The translations under genes and the position numbers were made by a program. A stretch of DNA of 64,000 nucleotides from [Mycobacterium] fortunisiensis. GTDB taxonomy: Bacteria > Actinomycetota > Actinomycetes > Mycobacteriales > Mycobacteriaceae. The stretch is taken from positions 310,001 through 374,000 of the forward strand of contig NZ_VOMB01000002.1 in NCBI RefSeq assembly GCF_019050325.1, written 5' to 3'. The notes under the pieces are model-generated. The model had not been told where the DNA came from, searched no databases, and saw only the letters and a list, made by a program, of their open reading frames with translations. Of the stretch, positions 33,903 to 44,981 are shown in pieces (positions within the stretch are counted from its first letter, which is position 1; the number at the start of each line of letters is the position of its first letter).

Positions 33903-34517
33903 TCAGCTTCCCGGTTGCCGCAGGCCGGCCACCGCGTCGAGCATCGAACGCAACTGGTTGATGAGCTGTTCGGGGGACAGCGCCACATCGCCCGAGAGCC
34001 AGGCGCTGATCGTCTGGGTCACCCCGCCGACAGCGAAATACGATGTGGCTCGCAGGTAATCGTTCTCCTGCAGGTGGAGGGCGTCTTCGGCATGCTGTCC
34101 GAGCAGGCCGGCGAACAGGGCGGTGGACTCGACGCGCTTGCGGGCGAGCACCTCGTTGGACAGTTTGACGCTGAACAACAGCCGGCCGATCCGTGGATCC
34201 TTGGCGATCAGGTGCACGATGTTGGCCATCCCCGCCGCGGTCTGTTCGGCCAGCGGGACCTCGGCGACGGCGGCTTGCGTCGAGGTGGCGATCTCGGTGA
34301 TCACCCAGTCGTACACCGCACCGATGAACTCGTCCTTGTCGGTGAAGCTCTCGTAGAAATACCGCGCGGCCAACCCGGCGCTGCGGCAGACGGCGCGCAC
34401 GGTCACTTCGGCGTCCTCGGCGCCCAGCAGGTCCAGTCCGGCCTCGAGCAACTGGCTGCGGCGCTGGGCAACGCGGTCGGCTGCCTCGATGCCGCGGTAC
34501 GGGCGGACCTGCTTCAC
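33903..34517 (-). CDS. TetR-family regulator (Rv0275c-like)
   Basis: A 204-residue TetR repressor. DNA-binding region: EVTVRAVCRSAGLAARYFYE then SFTDKDEFIGAVYDWV (residues about 38-72). The C-terminal domain is helical and would bind a hydrophobic ligand. GTG at 34517 is used. Divergent from the DUF2236 gene, with an inverted repeat between the two starts. Order matches Rv0275c-Rv0276. Confidence 0.83.
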   Translation of the reverse strand: MKQVRPYRGIEAADRVAQRRSQLLEAGLDLLGAEDAEVTVRAVCRSAGLAARYFYESFTDKDEFIGAVYDWVITEIATSTQAAVAEVPLAEQTAAGMANIVHLIAKDPRIGRLLFSVKLSNEVLARKRVESTALFAGLLGQHAEDALHLQENDYLRATSYFAVGGVTQTISAWLSGDVALSPEQLINQLRSMLDAVAGLRQPGS

Positions 34518-34532
34518 CCACCCATCTTGACA

Positions 34533-34549
34533 CCTGTCAGGCCGACAGG
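34533..34549. promoter_or_regulatory. inverted repeat between TetR and DUF2236 genes, candidate operator
   Basis: CCTGTC and GACAGG flank five bases, just after a TTGACA (34527-34532) that could be a -35 box for the DUF2236 gene. A repressor bound here would cover that promoter. Confidence 0.5.
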
Positions 34550-34593
34550 CCAGTATCAGGAAACAAGGGTTCTCAGTTTCAGAAGGGGCGACC

Positions 34594-35496
34594 ATGACGG
34601 TCAGTGATCCGGTACCGCACGTCGAGCGGGCAATGAGTGAGTCGTCGGGAGCCGTCCCCGCGCCGAGGCGTCGCCGTCGTGGCGCCAGTTTCGACGACGG
34701 GCTGATGGGTGTGGCGCTGCTGGCCGGCCCGGCCAATGTGATCATGCAGCTGGCAAACCCGGGCGTCGGCTACGGCGTCGTGGAGAGCCGCGTCGACAGT
34801 GGCCGCACCGACCTGCATCCCATCAAGCGGGCCAGGACCACCTTCACCTACCTGGCGGTGGCCACCCGCGGCTCCGACGCCCAGAAGGCCGCCTTCCGTC
34901 GCGCGGTCAACAAGGCCCACGCCCAGGTGTACTCCACCGAGGACAGCCCGGTGAAGTACAACGCCTTCGACAAGAACCTGCAGCTGTGGGTGGCCGCCTG
35001 CCTCTACAAGGGCGGCGTGGACGTGTTCCGGATGTTCGTCGGGGAACTCGACGACGAGACCGCCGACCGGCACTACCGCGACAGCGTCACCATGGGCACG
35101 ACGCTGCAGGTGCCCGAGGACATGTGGCCGGCCGACCGGGCCGCGTTCGACCGGTACTGGGAGCAGTCGCTGGAACAACTGCACATCGATGACACGGTGC
35201 GGGGCTACCTGTACCCGATCGCCGCGGGCCGGCCCAAGAATCCGAAACTGCCCAGGGTGGTGCAGCGCCGGTTCGACGCCATCGCGCTGCTGATCACCAC
35301 CGGGTTCCTGCCGCAGCGGTTCCGCGACGAGATGCGGCTGCCCTGGGATGCCAAGAGTCAGAAGCGGTTCGACCGGTTGATCACGGTGCTGCGCACGATC
35401 AACGACCTGCTGCCCTCGGTCGTCCGGCAGTTTCCGTTCAACCTGCTGCTCAAGGACCTCGACCGGCGGATCCGCACCGGCCGCCCGCTCGTTTAG
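34594..35496 (+). CDS. DUF2236/MpaB-like oxygenase-family protein (Rv0276-like)
   Basis: A 300-residue protein of the DUF2236 family, related to latex-clearing oxygenase Lcp and fungal MpaB. Seen are the [20 protein letters not shown] start, [15 protein letters not shown], the histidine in VNKAHAQVY and [20 protein letters not shown]. In Lcp relatives these helices hold a heme; whether this one does is unknown. Likely repressed by the divergent TetR. Its stop overlaps the convergent vapC stop by four bases. Confidence 0.78.
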   Translation: MTVSDPVPHVERAMSESSGAVPAPRRRRRGASFDDGLMGVALLAGPANVIMQLANPGVGYGVVESRVDSGRTDLHPIKRARTTFTYLAVATRGSDAQKAAFRRAVNKAHAQVYSTEDSPVKYNAFDKNLQLWVAACLYKGGVDVFRMFVGELDDETADRHYRDSVTMGTTLQVPEDMWPADRAAFDRYWEQSLEQLHIDDTVRGYLYPIAAGRPKNPKLPRVVQRRFDAIALLITTGFLPQRFRDEMRLPWDAKSQKRFDRLITVLRTINDLLPSVVRQFPFNLLLKDLDRRIRTGRPLV

Positions 35497-35918
35497 AGCG
35501 GCCGCAGGTGCCGCACCGAGGTGAACCGGGCGAAATCCCGATCGAGCGTGACCACGTCGCAGTGGTGTTCGGCTGCGATCGCGGCAAGGACGGCGTCGGG
35601 AATCAGATCGCCCGCCGCGTCGGCTTCATCGCACAACTCTTGCAGTAGGGCGAGATGGCGCGGGCCGGGCCCGACCCGTAGGTGGTTGGGCTGCGCGTCT
35701 ACCGCGGTGATGAACGCGAACGCCTCGCTACGCGGCGACGGGATCTCGAAGATCTGGCGATTGGTAGCCAGCCGCAGAAACGATCCCCACACCATGGGCG
35801 GCACCGCGAAACGTTCTGCGGCGTCGAGCATGTGGTCGAACCACGCTCGGACGGATGCGTGGTCGGGGTGATCTCCGCGATGCACGGCGAGCACCACATT
35901 GACGTCGAGCAGAAGCAT
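35493..35918 (-). CDS. vapC: VapC-type PIN-domain toxin
   Basis: A 141-residue PIN-domain ribonuclease toxin. The acidic residues that bind metal are visible in [19 protein letters not shown] (first aspartate), the central glutamate of [15 protein letters not shown] and [11 protein letters not shown], and the late [11 protein letters not shown]. VapC toxins cut specific tRNAs or rRNA. It follows vapB after six bases. Position next to the Rv0276-like gene matches VapC25 of M. tuberculosis. Confidence 0.88.
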   Translation of the reverse strand: MLLLDVNVVLAVHRGDHPDHASVRAWFDHMLDAAERFAVPPMVWGSFLRLATNRQIFEIPSPRSEAFAFITAVDAQPNHLRVGPGPRHLALLQELCDEADAAGDLIPDAVLAAIAAEHHCDVVTLDRDFARFTSVRHLRPL

Positions 35919-35924
35919 GCGCTG

Positions 35925-36182
35925 TTACCGCCGCGCGTCGAGGTCGACGCCTTCGTCGAGGGCCTCGTGCAATGCCCGGTTAGACCGCAGGTCGACGCCT
36001 GGGCGTGGCCCACTACCGCCGGTGAACACCGGGACGGCGAGCCGTGGTGCGGTGTGGGAATCTGCTGCCAGTTCGCGGCGCAGGGCGTCCTCGACGAGTG
36101 AGCCGAGCGTCTGCCCCCGCTGCTGGGCGTGGCGCTTGGCTGCGGCCAGCAGTTCGTCGGCGATCGCGATGGTGGTGCGCAT
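35925..36182 (-). CDS. vapB: VapB-type antitoxin
   Basis: An 85-residue antitoxin with an N-terminal ribbon-helix-helix DNA-binding part ([38 protein letters not shown]). Its C-terminal tail (about residues 45-85) would wrap the toxin. It neutralises VapC and represses the operon. First gene of the pair; two tandem 9-base repeats lie just upstream. Confidence 0.87.
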   Translation of the reverse strand: MRTTIAIADELLAAAKRHAQQRGQTLGSLVEDALRRELAADSHTAPRLAVPVFTGGSGPRPGVDLRSNRALHEALDEGVDLDARR

Positions 36183-36193
36183 GATGTCACCCT

Positions 36194-36211
36194 ACGCGCA
36201 TCACGCGCATC
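36194..36211. repeat. tandem 9-base repeat upstream of vapB
   Basis: ACGCGCATC occurs twice in a row, starting 12 bases before the vapB start. Ribbon-helix-helix antitoxins bind repeated half sites, so this may be the autoregulatory operator. Confidence 0.45.
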
Positions 36212-36274
36212 ACTGGGTGCGATTCCAGCTCTCACCGCGCAGAACTGTCAGAATCGCGGCGTATTCTCGCGGCC

Positions 36275-37168
36275 GTGCGAACAGACAAAGACACCTGGGA
36301 CATCACCACGAGTGTGGGACAGACGGCGTTGTTCGTCGCGGCGTCAAGGGCTTTGGAAGCCCGCAAGCCCGATCCGCTGGCTGTCGACCAGCATGCCGAG
36401 GCGTTCTGTCGCGCCGCCGGCGACGAGTGGACGGCCGTTGTCGAAGACACCGACCCCGAGCATGCGCTGCACACCGAGTTCGGCCGTGACTTCGTCAGCT
36501 TCCAGGGCGCCAGGACCAAGTATTTCGACGAGTACTTCGCCCGGGCGATCGACGCCGGGGTGCGGCAGATCGTGATGTTGGCGGCGGGGCTGGACTCGCG
36601 GGCCTATCGGTTGCCGTGGGCCGACGGCACCGTGGTCTACGAGCTGGACCAGCCGCGGGTGCTGGAGTTCAAACGCGAGACCATGGAGCGGCTGGCCCAG
36701 GCGCCGACGGCCCGGCGGTGCGAGGTGCCCATCGATCTCCGGGAGGACTGGCCGCAGGCCTTGCGTGCCGCCGGCTTCGATCCCGCGCAGCCGTCGGCCT
36801 GGATCGTCGAGGGGCTGTTGATCTATCTGCCGGCCGCAGCACAGGAACGGCTGTTTGCTGGAATCGACGAGCTGGCCGCATCCGGAAGCTTTGTCGGCAT
36901 CGAGGAAGCCCGCCCGATCCCCGCCGAGGCGTTCGAGGCCAAGCGGGCCGAGGCCGCCGCCTCCGGTGACGAGAACGCGTTCTTCAACCTGGTGTACAAC
37001 GAGCAGCACGCTCCCGCCGCGCAGTGGTTCGGCTCGCGCAACTGGGCTGCGGAAGCCACCCCGCTGCACGACTATTTGGCCGGTGCGGGACGGTCTGTGC
37101 CCCCGCCGGACTCCGAAGCTGCGCTGATGACGTCCACTATCACTCTGGTGTCCGCCATCAAAGGGTGA
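36275..37168 (+). CDS. SAM-dependent methyltransferase, TIGR00027 family (Rv0281-like)
   Basis: A 297-residue member of the large mycobacterial methyltransferase family related to leucine carboxyl methyltransferases. Motifs: the N-terminal [40 protein letters not shown], then [20 protein letters not shown] and [13 protein letters not shown], and [14 protein letters not shown] at 36275 is used. It is intact, unlike the related frameshifted copy at 33040-33869. It lies immediately before ESX-3 as Rv0281 does, but its methyl acceptor is unknown. Confidence 0.86.
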   Translation: MRTDKDTWDITTSVGQTALFVAASRALEARKPDPLAVDQHAEAFCRAAGDEWTAVVEDTDPEHALHTEFGRDFVSFQGARTKYFDEYFARAIDAGVRQIVMLAAGLDSRAYRLPWADGTVVYELDQPRVLEFKRETMERLAQAPTARRCEVPIDLREDWPQALRAAGFDPAQPSAWIVEGLLIYLPAAAQERLFAGIDELAASGSFVGIEEARPIPAEAFEAKRAEAAASGDENAFFNLVYNEQHAPAAQWFGSRNWAAEATPLHDYLAGAGRSVPPPDSEAALMTSTITLVSAIKG

Positions 37169-37213
37169 CTTGATTCACGTTCGGCCGGGGGCACGTGCCT
37201 CTCGACACTAAAG

Positions 37214-37258
37214 TTATGCAATGCTAACTTCAGCAAAAGTTAGCTTAGCCATACATTA
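37214..37258 (+). promoter_or_regulatory. two IdeR-like iron boxes upstream of ESX-3
   Basis: TTATGCAATGCTAACTTCA (37214-37232) and TTAGCTTAGCCATACATTA (37240-37258) each match the 19-bp IdeR consensus TTAGGTTAGGCTAACCTAA at 13 positions. GCTAACTT/AAGTTAGC also form an 8-bp inverted repeat across the two. Iron-loaded IdeR would block the promoter and low iron would release it. No Zur-type box was noticed. Confidence 0.65.
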
Positions 37259-37295
37259 GGGAGAGAATCGGGGGCTCTTGCTCCCGTGCACGCAT

Positions 37296-39122
37296 ATGGG
37301 TAGTGACACGCTCGCGGCTCCGACACAGGGAGCGCCCCGGCTGGATCGAGATGTGATCAGCCGTTTCGCCACATGCTGCCGTGCGCTGGGCCTGACGGTG
37401 AACGACCGGCAACGCCCGGCCGATCTCGCCGCAGCCCGGTCTGGCTTTGCTGGATTGGCACACATCGCGCATGACCACTGCGACGCCTGGACCGGTCTGG
37501 CCGCCGCGGGTGACGTGTCGGGTCCGGTGATCGACGCCGTGTGGCGGACCCGCGCCAGCGCCGGTCTGCTGCAGCGCGAAATCGATCTGGCCGCCGGTCA
37601 GCTCGGTTTCACCTACGACAGCGGGTTGTACCTGCAGTTCCGGGCCGCCGATGTGGACGATTTCCAGCTCGCCTACGCCGCGCGGCTGGGGGCCGAGGGG
37701 AAGCTCGCCGAAGCCGATGCCCTGGTGGCCGAGCTCCTGGAGCGTCGTCCCGGCTGGCTGAACGCCACCTGGCTGCGCGTCGCGCTCAACCACCGGGCCC
37801 AGCGCTGGTCGGATGTGGTGCGGTTGCTCACCCCGGTCGTCACCAACCCGGCGTTGGACGAGGTCAGTTCGCACGCCGCCCGGATCTCCCTGGGCATCGC
37901 CCTGGCCCGGCTCGGCATGTTCGCGCCGGCGCTGTCCTACCTGGAAGATCCGTCGGGCCCGATCACGGTCGCAGCTCTCGACGGCGGCCTGGCCAAGGCG
38001 CTCACCCTGCGCGGTCAGGGTGAGGAGGAAGACGCCAACGAGGTGCTGCAAGACCTGTTCGCCGCGCACCCGGAGAACAAGCAGGTCGAGGAGGCACTGT
38101 CGGACCCGACGTTCGGCCTGCTCACCACCACGGCCGCACGCATCGAGGCCAGGTCCGATCCGTGGGACCCCGACAGCGAGCCCACGGAAGAGGACTTCGT
38201 CGACCCGGGCGCCAAGGAACGCAAGGCGCACCTGCTCGTTCAGGCCGAAGCCGAACTGGCCGAGTTCATCGGCTTGGAGGAAGTGAAGTACCAGGTCGCC
38301 CGGCTCAAGAGCTCGGTGGCCATGTCGATCCGCCGTCAGGAACGTGGCCTGGCCGTCGCGCAGCGCACCAACCACCTGGTGTTCGCCGGTCCGCCCGGAA
38401 CGGGTAAGACCACCATCGCCCGCGTCGTCGCCAAGATCTACTGCGGCCTCGGGCTCCTCAAGAAGGAGACCGTGCGCGAGGTGCACCGCGCCGACCTGAT
38501 CGGCCAGCACATCGGCGAGACCGAGGCCAAGACCAACGCCATCATCGACAGCGCACTGGACGGCGTGCTGTTCCTCGACGAGGCCTACGCGCTGGTGTCC
38601 ACCGGCGCCAAGAACGACTTCGGTCTGGTCGCCATCGACACGCTGCTGGCCCGGATGGAGAACGACCGTGACCGGCTCGTGGTGATCGTCGCGGGCTACC
38701 GCAAGGACCTGGACATGTTCCTGGACACCAACGAAGGTCTGCGTTCGCGCTTCACCCGCAGCATCGACTTCCCGTCCTACTCGTCCTCCGAACTCGTCGA
38801 GATCGCCGAGCGGATGGCCGAAAAACGGGACAGCACATTCGAGAAGGCTGCCCACGACGAGATGGAGCGGCTGTTCGGCTACCTGGCCGAGGCGACCATG
38901 CCGGACGCCAACGGGGTGTCGCGGCGCAGCCTGGACATCGCTGGTAACGGCCGCTTCGTCCGCAACCTGGTCGAGCGTTCCGAAGAGGAGCGTGAGTACC
39001 GCCTCGACCATTCCGACAACGACGACTTCACCGACGAGGAGATGATGACGATCACCGCCGGTGACGTGAACAACTCGGCTGCCCCGCTGCTGCGTGGCCT
39101 GGGATTGACGGTGCCGGCATGA
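37296..39122 (+). CDS. eccA3: ESX-3 AAA+ ATPase EccA3
   Basis: A 608-residue cytosolic ATPase of the ESX-3 type VII secretion system. The N-terminal half is a TPR-like helical domain (about residues 20-290). The C-terminal half is a CbbX-type AAA+ module with Walker A GPPGTGKT (365-372), Walker B VLFLDEAYAL and the arginine finger region GLRSRFTRSIDFP. It is thought to release PE/PPE substrates from the EspG3 chaperone. ATG at 37296 matches the family start; a TTG at 37278 is possible. Overlaps eccB3 by ATGA. Confidence 0.93.
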   Translation: MGSDTLAAPTQGAPRLDRDVISRFATCCRALGLTVNDRQRPADLAAARSGFAGLAHIAHDHCDAWTGLAAAGDVSGPVIDAVWRTRASAGLLQREIDLAAGQLGFTYDSGLYLQFRAADVDDFQLAYAARLGAEGKLAEADALVAELLERRPGWLNATWLRVALNHRAQRWSDVVRLLTPVVTNPALDEVSSHAARISLGIALARLGMFAPALSYLEDPSGPITVAALDGGLAKALTLRGQGEEEDANEVLQDLFAAHPENKQVEEALSDPTFGLLTTTAARIEARSDPWDPDSEPTEEDFVDPGAKERKAHLLVQAEAELAEFIGLEEVKYQVARLKSSVAMSIRRQERGLAVAQRTNHLVFAGPPGTGKTTIARVVAKIYCGLGLLKKETVREVHRADLIGQHIGETEAKTNAIIDSALDGVLFLDEAYALVSTGAKNDFGLVAIDTLLARMENDRDRLVVIVAGYRKDLDMFLDTNEGLRSRFTRSIDFPSYSSSELVEIAERMAEKRDSTFEKAAHDEMERLFGYLAEATMPDANGVSRRSLDIAGNGRFVRNLVERSEEEREYRLDHSDNDDFTDEEMMTITAGDVNNSAAPLLRGLGLTVPA

Positions 39123-40660
39123 CCGACGAGCGTCGTTCCTTTTCCTCCCGCACCCCGGCGAACGAGAACCCCGACGGTGTGCAGTACCGGCGCGGCTTTG
39201 TCACCAAGAACCAGGTCACCGGCTGGCGATTCGTCATGCGCCGCATCGCTTCCGGCGTGGCATTGCACGACACCCGGATGCTGGTCGACCCGTTGCGCAC
39301 GCAGAGCCGGGCGGTGCTGACCGGTGCGCTCATCCTCGTCACCGGTCTGATCGGTTGCTTCCTGTTCTCGCTGTTCCGGCCGGGTGGGTCGGCGGGCAAC
39401 GACGCGATCCTCGCCGATCGGTCGACCGCGGCGCTGTATGTGCGGGTCGGGGAGCAGGTGCATCCGGTGCTCAACCTGACCTCGGCCCGGCTGATCAGCG
39501 GCAAGCCGGACAACCCGAGCACCGTGAAGACCAGCGAGATCGACAAGTTCCCGCGCGGCAACCTGCTGGGGATCCCCGGTGCGCCCGAGCGCATGGTGCA
39601 GAGCGCCGCGCACGACGCGGATTGGACTGTGTGCGAAGCGGTTTCGGGTACCAATGCCGGAGTGACCCTGATCGCCGGGGCGCCCGCGTCCGGCGGTGAG
39701 CGGGCGCTGCCGCTGACGTCGGACCGCGCCGTGCTGGTGCACAACAGCGCCGGCCCCACCCCGGGCGACTGGCTGCTGTGGGACGGCAAGCGCAGCCCGA
39801 TCGATCTGGCCAACCGTGCCGTCACCGATGCGCTTGGGCTCGGGGCGCAGATCCCGTCGCCGCGGCCGATCGCGGCCGGGTTGTTCAACGCCATCCCGGA
39901 GGCTCCGGCCCTGACCGCACCGCCCATCGCCGAGGCCGGCGCGCCGACGAGCTACGAACTGTCGACGCCGGTGCCGGTCGGTGGCGTGGTGACCGCCCAC
40001 GACGCGGACAACACCGCTCACCATTACGCGGTGCTCGCCGACGGTCTGCAGCCGGTCTCGCCGGTGCTGGCCTCGATCCTGCGCAACACCAACTCCTATG
40101 GCCTGGACCAGGCTCCGCAGATCGGTCCCGACGAGGTGTCGCGGATGCCCGTGTCGCGGGCCATCGACACCTCCGCCTACCCGAACGCTCCCGTCACGCT
40201 CGTCGCGCCGTCGGCGGCCCCGGTGACCTGTGCCCAGTGGATCAAGCCAGAAGGGGCCACCGAGAGCAAGCTGTCGGTGCTCTCGGGTGCCGCGCTGCCG
40301 GTGGCCGACGGTGTGCACACCGTGGACCTGGTCGGCGCGGGCAGCAACGGCGCCGCCAACCGGGTGGCGCTGACCCCGGGCAGCGGATACTTCGTCCAGA
40401 CCGTGGGGGCCGAGCCCGGATCGCCGGTCGCCGGTTCGTTGTTCTGGGTGAGCGACACCGGTGTGCGCTACGGCATCGAGACCGCCGGCGACGACAAAGT
40501 GGTGAGTGCCCTCGGTCTCACCGCGCCGGCCCTGCCCATCCCGTGGTCGATCCTGAGCCAGTTCGCGGCCGGCCCGACCCTGTCCCGCGGCGACGCACTC
40601 ATCGCGCATGACGCCTTGTCGCCGAACGTAAATGCTGCCCGCGTAGAGGCGACTCGCTGA
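39119..40660 (+). CDS. eccB3: ESX-3 core membrane component EccB3
   Basis: A 513-residue core-complex subunit. A cytosolic N-terminus ([20 protein letters not shown]) precedes one membrane helix near residues 63-83 ([20 protein letters not shown]). A large periplasmic domain of repeats follows, with two cysteines (WTVCEAV and VTCAQW) that form the known disulfide. It bridges EccC and EccD complexes. Length fits the family. Coupled to eccA3. Confidence 0.93.
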   Translation: MTDERRSFSSRTPANENPDGVQYRRGFVTKNQVTGWRFVMRRIASGVALHDTRMLVDPLRTQSRAVLTGALILVTGLIGCFLFSLFRPGGSAGNDAILADRSTAALYVRVGEQVHPVLNLTSARLISGKPDNPSTVKTSEIDKFPRGNLLGIPGAPERMVQSAAHDADWTVCEAVSGTNAGVTLIAGAPASGGERALPLTSDRAVLVHNSAGPTPGDWLLWDGKRSPIDLANRAVTDALGLGAQIPSPRPIAAGLFNAIPEAPALTAPPIAEAGAPTSYELSTPVPVGGVVTAHDADNTAHHYAVLADGLQPVSPVLASILRNTNSYGLDQAPQIGPDEVSRMPVSRAIDTSAYPNAPVTLVAPSAAPVTCAQWIKPEGATESKLSVLSGAALPVADGVHTVDLVGAGSNGAANRVALTPGSGYFVQTVGAEPGSPVAGSLFWVSDTGVRYGIETAGDDKVVSALGLTAPALPIPWSILSQFAAGPTLSRGDALIAHDALSPNVNAARVEATR

Positions 40661-40691
40661 TGAGTGCTTGCGCGAAGAGGAGAGAACAACG

Positions 40692-43600
40692 ATGAGCCGG
40701 CTGATTTTCGAGCACCAGCGCAGGCTGGCTCCGCCGACCACCCGCAAGGGCACCATCACGATCGAACCCCCGCCGCAGTTGGAGCGGATCGTCCCGCCGT
40801 CGCTGCTGCGCCGGGTGCTGCCGTACCTGATCGTCATTCTGATCGTGGGCATGATCGTGGCGCTGTTCGCCACCGGCATGCGGATGATCTCGCCGACCAT
40901 GCTGTTCTTCCCGTTCGTGTTGCTGTTGGCGGCCACCGCGCTCTACCGCGGCGGTAACAAGATGCGCACCGAGGAGGTGGACGCCGAGCGCGCCGACTAC
41001 CTGCGCTACCTGTCGGTGGTCCGCGACAACGTCCGGGCCCACGCCGCCGAGCAGCGCAAGGCGCTGGAGTGGTCCCACCCGGAACCCGAAGTGCTGGCCA
41101 CGATTCCGGGCACCCGCAGGCAGTGGGAACGCGACCCGCGCGACCGTGACTTCCTGGTGCTGCGGGCCGGTCTGCACGATGTGCCGCTGGACGCCGCACT
41201 CAAGGTCAAGGACACCGCCGACGAGATCGATCTGGAACCGGTGTCGCACAGCACCCTTCGCGGTCTGCTCGATGTACAGCGCACCGTGCGCGACGCCCCC
41301 ACCGGCATCGACGTCACCAAGCTCGCCCGGATCACCGTGATCGGTGAGGCCGACGAGGTGCGCGACGCAGTGCGGGCCTGGATCGCCCAGGCGGTCACCT
41401 GGCACGACCCGACCATGCTCGGGGTGGCCCTGGCCTCGCCCGACGTCGACGCCGATGCCTGGTCGTGGCTGAAATGGCTGCCGCACGTGGACATTCCGGC
41501 ACAGGCCGACGGTGTCGGCCCGGCCCGGTACCTGACCTCCGGTGTGAACGAGCTGCGTGCCCAACTGGATTCGGCGCTGGCCGGTCGTCCGGCGTTCCCC
41601 GCCGAACCGGACCAGGCGCTCAAGCACCTGCTGGTGGTTCTCGACGACCCGCAGGCCGACCCCGACGACATCGCGCGCAAGCCCGGACTGACCGGGGTGA
41701 CCGTGATCCACCGCAGCGACGCGCTGCCCAACCGTGAGCAATACCCCGACCCCGAGCGCCCCATCCTGCGGGTGGTCGACGGCCGGATCGAGCGGTGGCA
41801 GAGCAGCGGCTGGCAGCCCTATGTCGATCAGGCCGACGCGATGTCGGCCGCCGAGGCCGCCCACATCGCGCGCCGGCTGTCGCGCTGGGACTCCAACCCG
41901 GGCTACGTGCGGTCCACCGCCACCGGCGGGGCCACCTTCACCACGCTGCTCGACATCCCCGACGCCGCGGCACTCGATGTGGCCGGCCTGTGGGCGCCGC
42001 GTAACCGTGACGACGAACTGCGCGTGCCGATCGGCGTCACCGCCACCGGCGAGCCGCTGTACTTCGACCTGAAGGACGAGGCCGAGGGCGGCATGGGTCC
42101 GCACGGTCTGATGATCGGTATGACCGGCTCGGGTAAATCCCAGACCCTGATGTCGATCCTGTTGTCGCTGTTGACCACGCACTCCGCCGAGCGGCTCATC
42201 GTGATCTACGCGGACTTCAAGGGTGAGGCCGGAGCCGACATCTTCCGCAACTTCCCCCAGGTGGTCGCGGTCATCTCGAACATGGCCGAGAAGAAATCGC
42301 TGGCCGATCGGTTCGCCGACACCCTGCGCGGTGAGGTGGCCCGCCGCGAGCAACTTCTCAAGGAGGCCGGCCGCCGCGTGCAGGGCAGTGCGTTCAACTC
42401 GGTCACCGAATACGAGGCAGCCAGGGCCGCAGGCCACGACCTGCCACCGATGCCGACGCTGTTCGTGGTCGCCGACGAGTTCACCCTGATGCTCGCCGAG
42501 TACCCCGAGTACGCGGATCTGTTCGATTACGTTGCCCGCAAGGGTCGTTCGTTCCGGATCCACATCCTGTTCGCATCGCAGACACTGGATGTCGGCCGGA
42601 TCAAGGACATCGACAAGAACACGTCGTACCGGATCGGCCTGAAAGTGGCCAGCCCCAGCATCTCTCGTCAGATCATCGGGGTGGAGGACGCCTACCACAT
42701 CGAATCGGGCCGCGAGCACAAGGGCGAGGGCTTTCTGGTGCCCGCCCCGGGCGCGGTGCCGATCAAGTTCCGCAGCACCTACGTCGACGGCATCTACGAC
42801 CCGCCGCGGGCCGAGAAGTCGATCGTGGTGCGGGCCCTGCCGCAGCCGCAGCTGTTCACCGCCTCGCGGGTCGAGCCCGAGCCCGACACCGTGATCGTCA
42901 CCGGCGAACCGGAGATCCCGGCGGCGCCGCCGCGCAAGCTGATCGCCACCATCGGCGACCAGTTGACCGCCTACGGCCCGCAGGCCCCGAAGCTGTGGTT
43001 GCCGCCGCTGGACGAGGCCATCGCGCTCGACGACGTGCTGGCCCGCACCGCGGTGGAGCCCGGTCAGCTGCGCTGGCCGCTGGGCGAGATCGACAAGCCG
43101 TTCGAAATGCGCCGTGACGCCTTGGTGTTCGACGCGAACTCGTCGGCGGCCAACGTGTTGATCCACGGTGGTCCGCGCTCGGGCAAGTCCACCGCGCTGC
43201 AGACGTTCATCCTGTCGGCGGCCGCGCTGCACGCCCCGGGCGAAGTGAGCTTCTACTGCCTGGACTACGGCGGCGGAAAGCTGGCCGGCCTGGCGGACCT
43301 GGCGCACGTCGGTAGCGTGGCCACCCCGCTGGAACCCGAACGCATCCGGCGCACCTTCGGTGAACTCGAGCAGCTGCTGCGGGCTCGCCAGCAGCAGGGC
43401 GCGGTGAACCGGGATGCGGTGTCCGCCGGCAGGTTCGACGACGGGTACGGCCAGGTTTTCCTGGTCATCGACAACCTGTACGCATTCAGCCGGGACAACA
43501 CCGACACGTTCAACACCCGTAACCCGTTGCTGGCCAAGGTGACCGAGCTGGCCAACAGTGGCCTGGCCTACGGCATCCACGTCGTGATCACCACGCCGAA

Positions 43601-44669
43601 CTGGCTGGAGGTGCCGCTGGCCATGCGTGACGGGCTGGGGCTGCGGTTGGAGCTCAAGCTCCACGACAGTCACGACAGCATCGTGCGGGTGGTGGGCGCG
43701 TTGCGTCGCCCCGCCGAGTCCGTGCCTGCCGACCAGCCGGGGCGCGGCTTGACCATGGCCGCCGAGCACTTCCTGTTCGCCGAGCCGCAGCTGAGCGACA
43801 TCGAGGTCATCAACACCCGCTACCCGGGACAGTCCGCACCGCCGGTACGGCTGCTGCCCACCGCGTTGGCCCCGGCCGCGCTGGCGCCGCTGTACCCGGC
43901 GCCGGAGCAGGTGGTCATCGGCCAGCGCGAAGAGGATCTGGCACCGGTGGTGCTCGACTTCAAGGACAACCCGCTGCTGGCGGTGTTCGGCGATGCGCGC
44001 TCGGGCAAGACCACGTTGCTGCGGCACATCATCCGCACCGTCCGGGAGAACTCCCGGCCGGACGAGGTGGCCTTCACGGTGATCGACCGGCGGTTGCACC
44101 TGGTCGAGGAGCCGTTGTTCCCGGACAACGAGTACACCGCCAACATCGACCGGGTGCTGCCGGCCATGCTGGGCCTCTCGGCACTCATCGAGAAGCGTCG
44201 TCCGCCCGCCGGTTTGAGCCCGCAGGAGCTCAGCGCCTGGCGTCAGCAGTCCGGCACCGGCGGCCACACGCACTACCTGATCATCGACGACGTCGACCAG
44301 ATCCCCGACGGCCCCGCGGTGAGCGGACCGTTCGCCGGGCAGCGCCCGTGGACCAACATCGTGGGTCTGCTGGCCGAGGCGGGCGATCTGGGGCTGCGGG
44401 TCATCGTGACGGCCCGGGCCACCGGATCGGCACATGCGGTGATGACGGCGCCGCTGCTGCGCCGCCTCAACGATCTGCAGGCGACCACGTTGATGCTGTC
44501 GGGCAACCCGGCAGACAGTGGCAAGCTCCGCGGGCATCGGTTCGCCCGATTCCCGGCGGGACGCGGCATGTTGCTCGGCGACGGCGACGCGCCCGAGTTC
44601 GTTCAACTCGTCAACCCACTCATCGATGACGCGGCTCTGTCCGTGAACAACGGGAGAAAGGAATTCTGA
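40692..44669 (+). CDS. eccC3: ESX-3 FtsK/SpoIIIE-type ATPase EccC3
   Basis: A 1325-residue motor protein with two N-terminal membrane helices (about residues 37-82) and three nucleotide-binding domains. Walker A motifs are GMTGSGKS (476-483), GGPRSGKS (826-833) and GDARSGKT (1100-1107), and domain 1 has Walker [10 protein letters not shown]. It recognises the YxxxD/E signal of Esx and PE substrates and drives export. ATG at 40692 is preceded by GAGGAGAG and matches EccC3 starts; an upstream start at 40668 is rejected. Its stop overlaps the PE5 start. Confidence 0.94.
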   Translation: MSRLIFEHQRRLAPPTTRKGTITIEPPPQLERIVPPSLLRRVLPYLIVILIVGMIVALFATGMRMISPTMLFFPFVLLLAATALYRGGNKMRTEEVDAERADYLRYLSVVRDNVRAHAAEQRKALEWSHPEPEVLATIPGTRRQWERDPRDRDFLVLRAGLHDVPLDAALKVKDTADEIDLEPVSHSTLRGLLDVQRTVRDAPTGIDVTKLARITVIGEADEVRDAVRAWIAQAVTWHDPTMLGVALASPDVDADAWSWLKWLPHVDIPAQADGVGPARYLTSGVNELRAQLDSALAGRPAFPAEPDQALKHLLVVLDDPQADPDDIARKPGLTGVTVIHRSDALPNREQYPDPERPILRVVDGRIERWQSSGWQPYVDQADAMSAAEAAHIARRLSRWDSNPGYVRSTATGGATFTTLLDIPDAAALDVAGLWAPRNRDDELRVPIGVTATGEPLYFDLKDEAEGGMGPHGLMIGMTGSGKSQTLMSILLSLLTTHSAERLIVIYADFKGEAGADIFRNFPQVVAVISNMAEKKSLADRFADTLRGEVARREQLLKEAGRRVQGSAFNSVTEYEAARAAGHDLPPMPTLFVVADEFTLMLAEYPEYADLFDYVARKGRSFRIHILFASQTLDVGRIKDIDKNTSYRIGLKVASPSISRQIIGVEDAYHIESGREHKGEGFLVPAPGAVPIKFRSTYVDGIYDPPRAEKSIVVRALPQPQLFTASRVEPEPDTVIVTGEPEIPAAPPRKLIATIGDQLTAYGPQAPKLWLPPLDEAIALDDVLARTAVEPGQLRWPLGEIDKPFEMRRDALVFDANSSAANVLIHGGPRSGKSTALQTFILSAAALHAPGEVSFYCLDYGGGKLAGLADLAHVGSVATPLEPERIRRTFGELEQLLRARQQQGAVNRDAVSAGRFDDGYGQVFLVIDNLYAFSRDNTDTFNTRNPLLAKVTELANSGLAYGIHVVITTPNWLEVPLAMRDGLGLRLELKLHDSHDSIVRVVGALRRPAESVPADQPGRGLTMAAEHFLFAEPQLSDIEVINTRYPGQSAPPVRLLPTALAPAALAPLYPAPEQVVIGQREEDLAPVVLDFKDNPLLAVFGDARSGKTTLLRHIIRTVRENSRPDEVAFTVIDRRLHLVEEPLFPDNEYTANIDRVLPAMLGLSALIEKRRPPAGLSPQELSAWRQQSGTGGHTHYLIIDDVDQIPDGPAVSGPFAGQRPWTNIVGLLAEAGDLGLRVIVTARATGSAHAVMTAPLLRRLNDLQATTLMLSGNPADSGKLRGHRFARFPAGRGMLLGDGDAPEFVQLVNPLIDDAALSVNNGRKEF

Positions 44670-44980
44670 TGACATTGCGAGTAGTTCCGGAAGGACTGAC
44701 CGCCGCCAGCGCGGCTGTCGAGGCGCTCACCGCACGTCTGGCCGCCGCGCACGCCGCCGCGGCACCCCTGGTCACGGCGGTGATCCCACCTGCGGCCGAC
44801 GCGGTGTCGTTGCAGACCGCCACCGGCTTCAGCGCCCACGGCGCCCAGCACTCGGCCGTGGCCGCGCAGGGTGTCGAGGAGCTCGGCCGGTCCGGCGTCG
44901 GCGTCGGCGAGTCGGGTGCCAGCTACGTCACCGGTGACGCGATGGCCGCCTCGTCCTACATGACTGCGCGCGGCGTCTGA
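44669..44980 (+). CDS. PE5: PE-family protein PE5
   Basis: A 103-residue PE protein with the Pro-Glu pair at residues 8-9 (RVVPEGLT), two long helices forming a hairpin, and the type VII export signal YVTGD near the end. It pairs with PPE4 and is exported by ESX-3; in M. tuberculosis PE5-PPE4 is needed for mycobactin-mediated iron uptake. Starts inside the eccC3 stop (TGATG). No PGRS extension. Confidence 0.92.
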   Translation: MTLRVVPEGLTAASAAVEALTARLAAAHAAAAPLVTAVIPPAADAVSLQTATGFSAHGAQHSAVAAQGVEELGRSGVGVGESGASYVTGDAMAASSYMTARGV

Positions 44981-44981
44981 G

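Noticed and set aside
40599..44675. A 1358-codon open frame on the minus strand across eccC3
   Set aside because: It mirrors the codon structure of eccC3 in very GC-rich DNA, where the opposite strand stays open by bias. Its translation is rich in H, R, Q, G and V with no recognisable domain.
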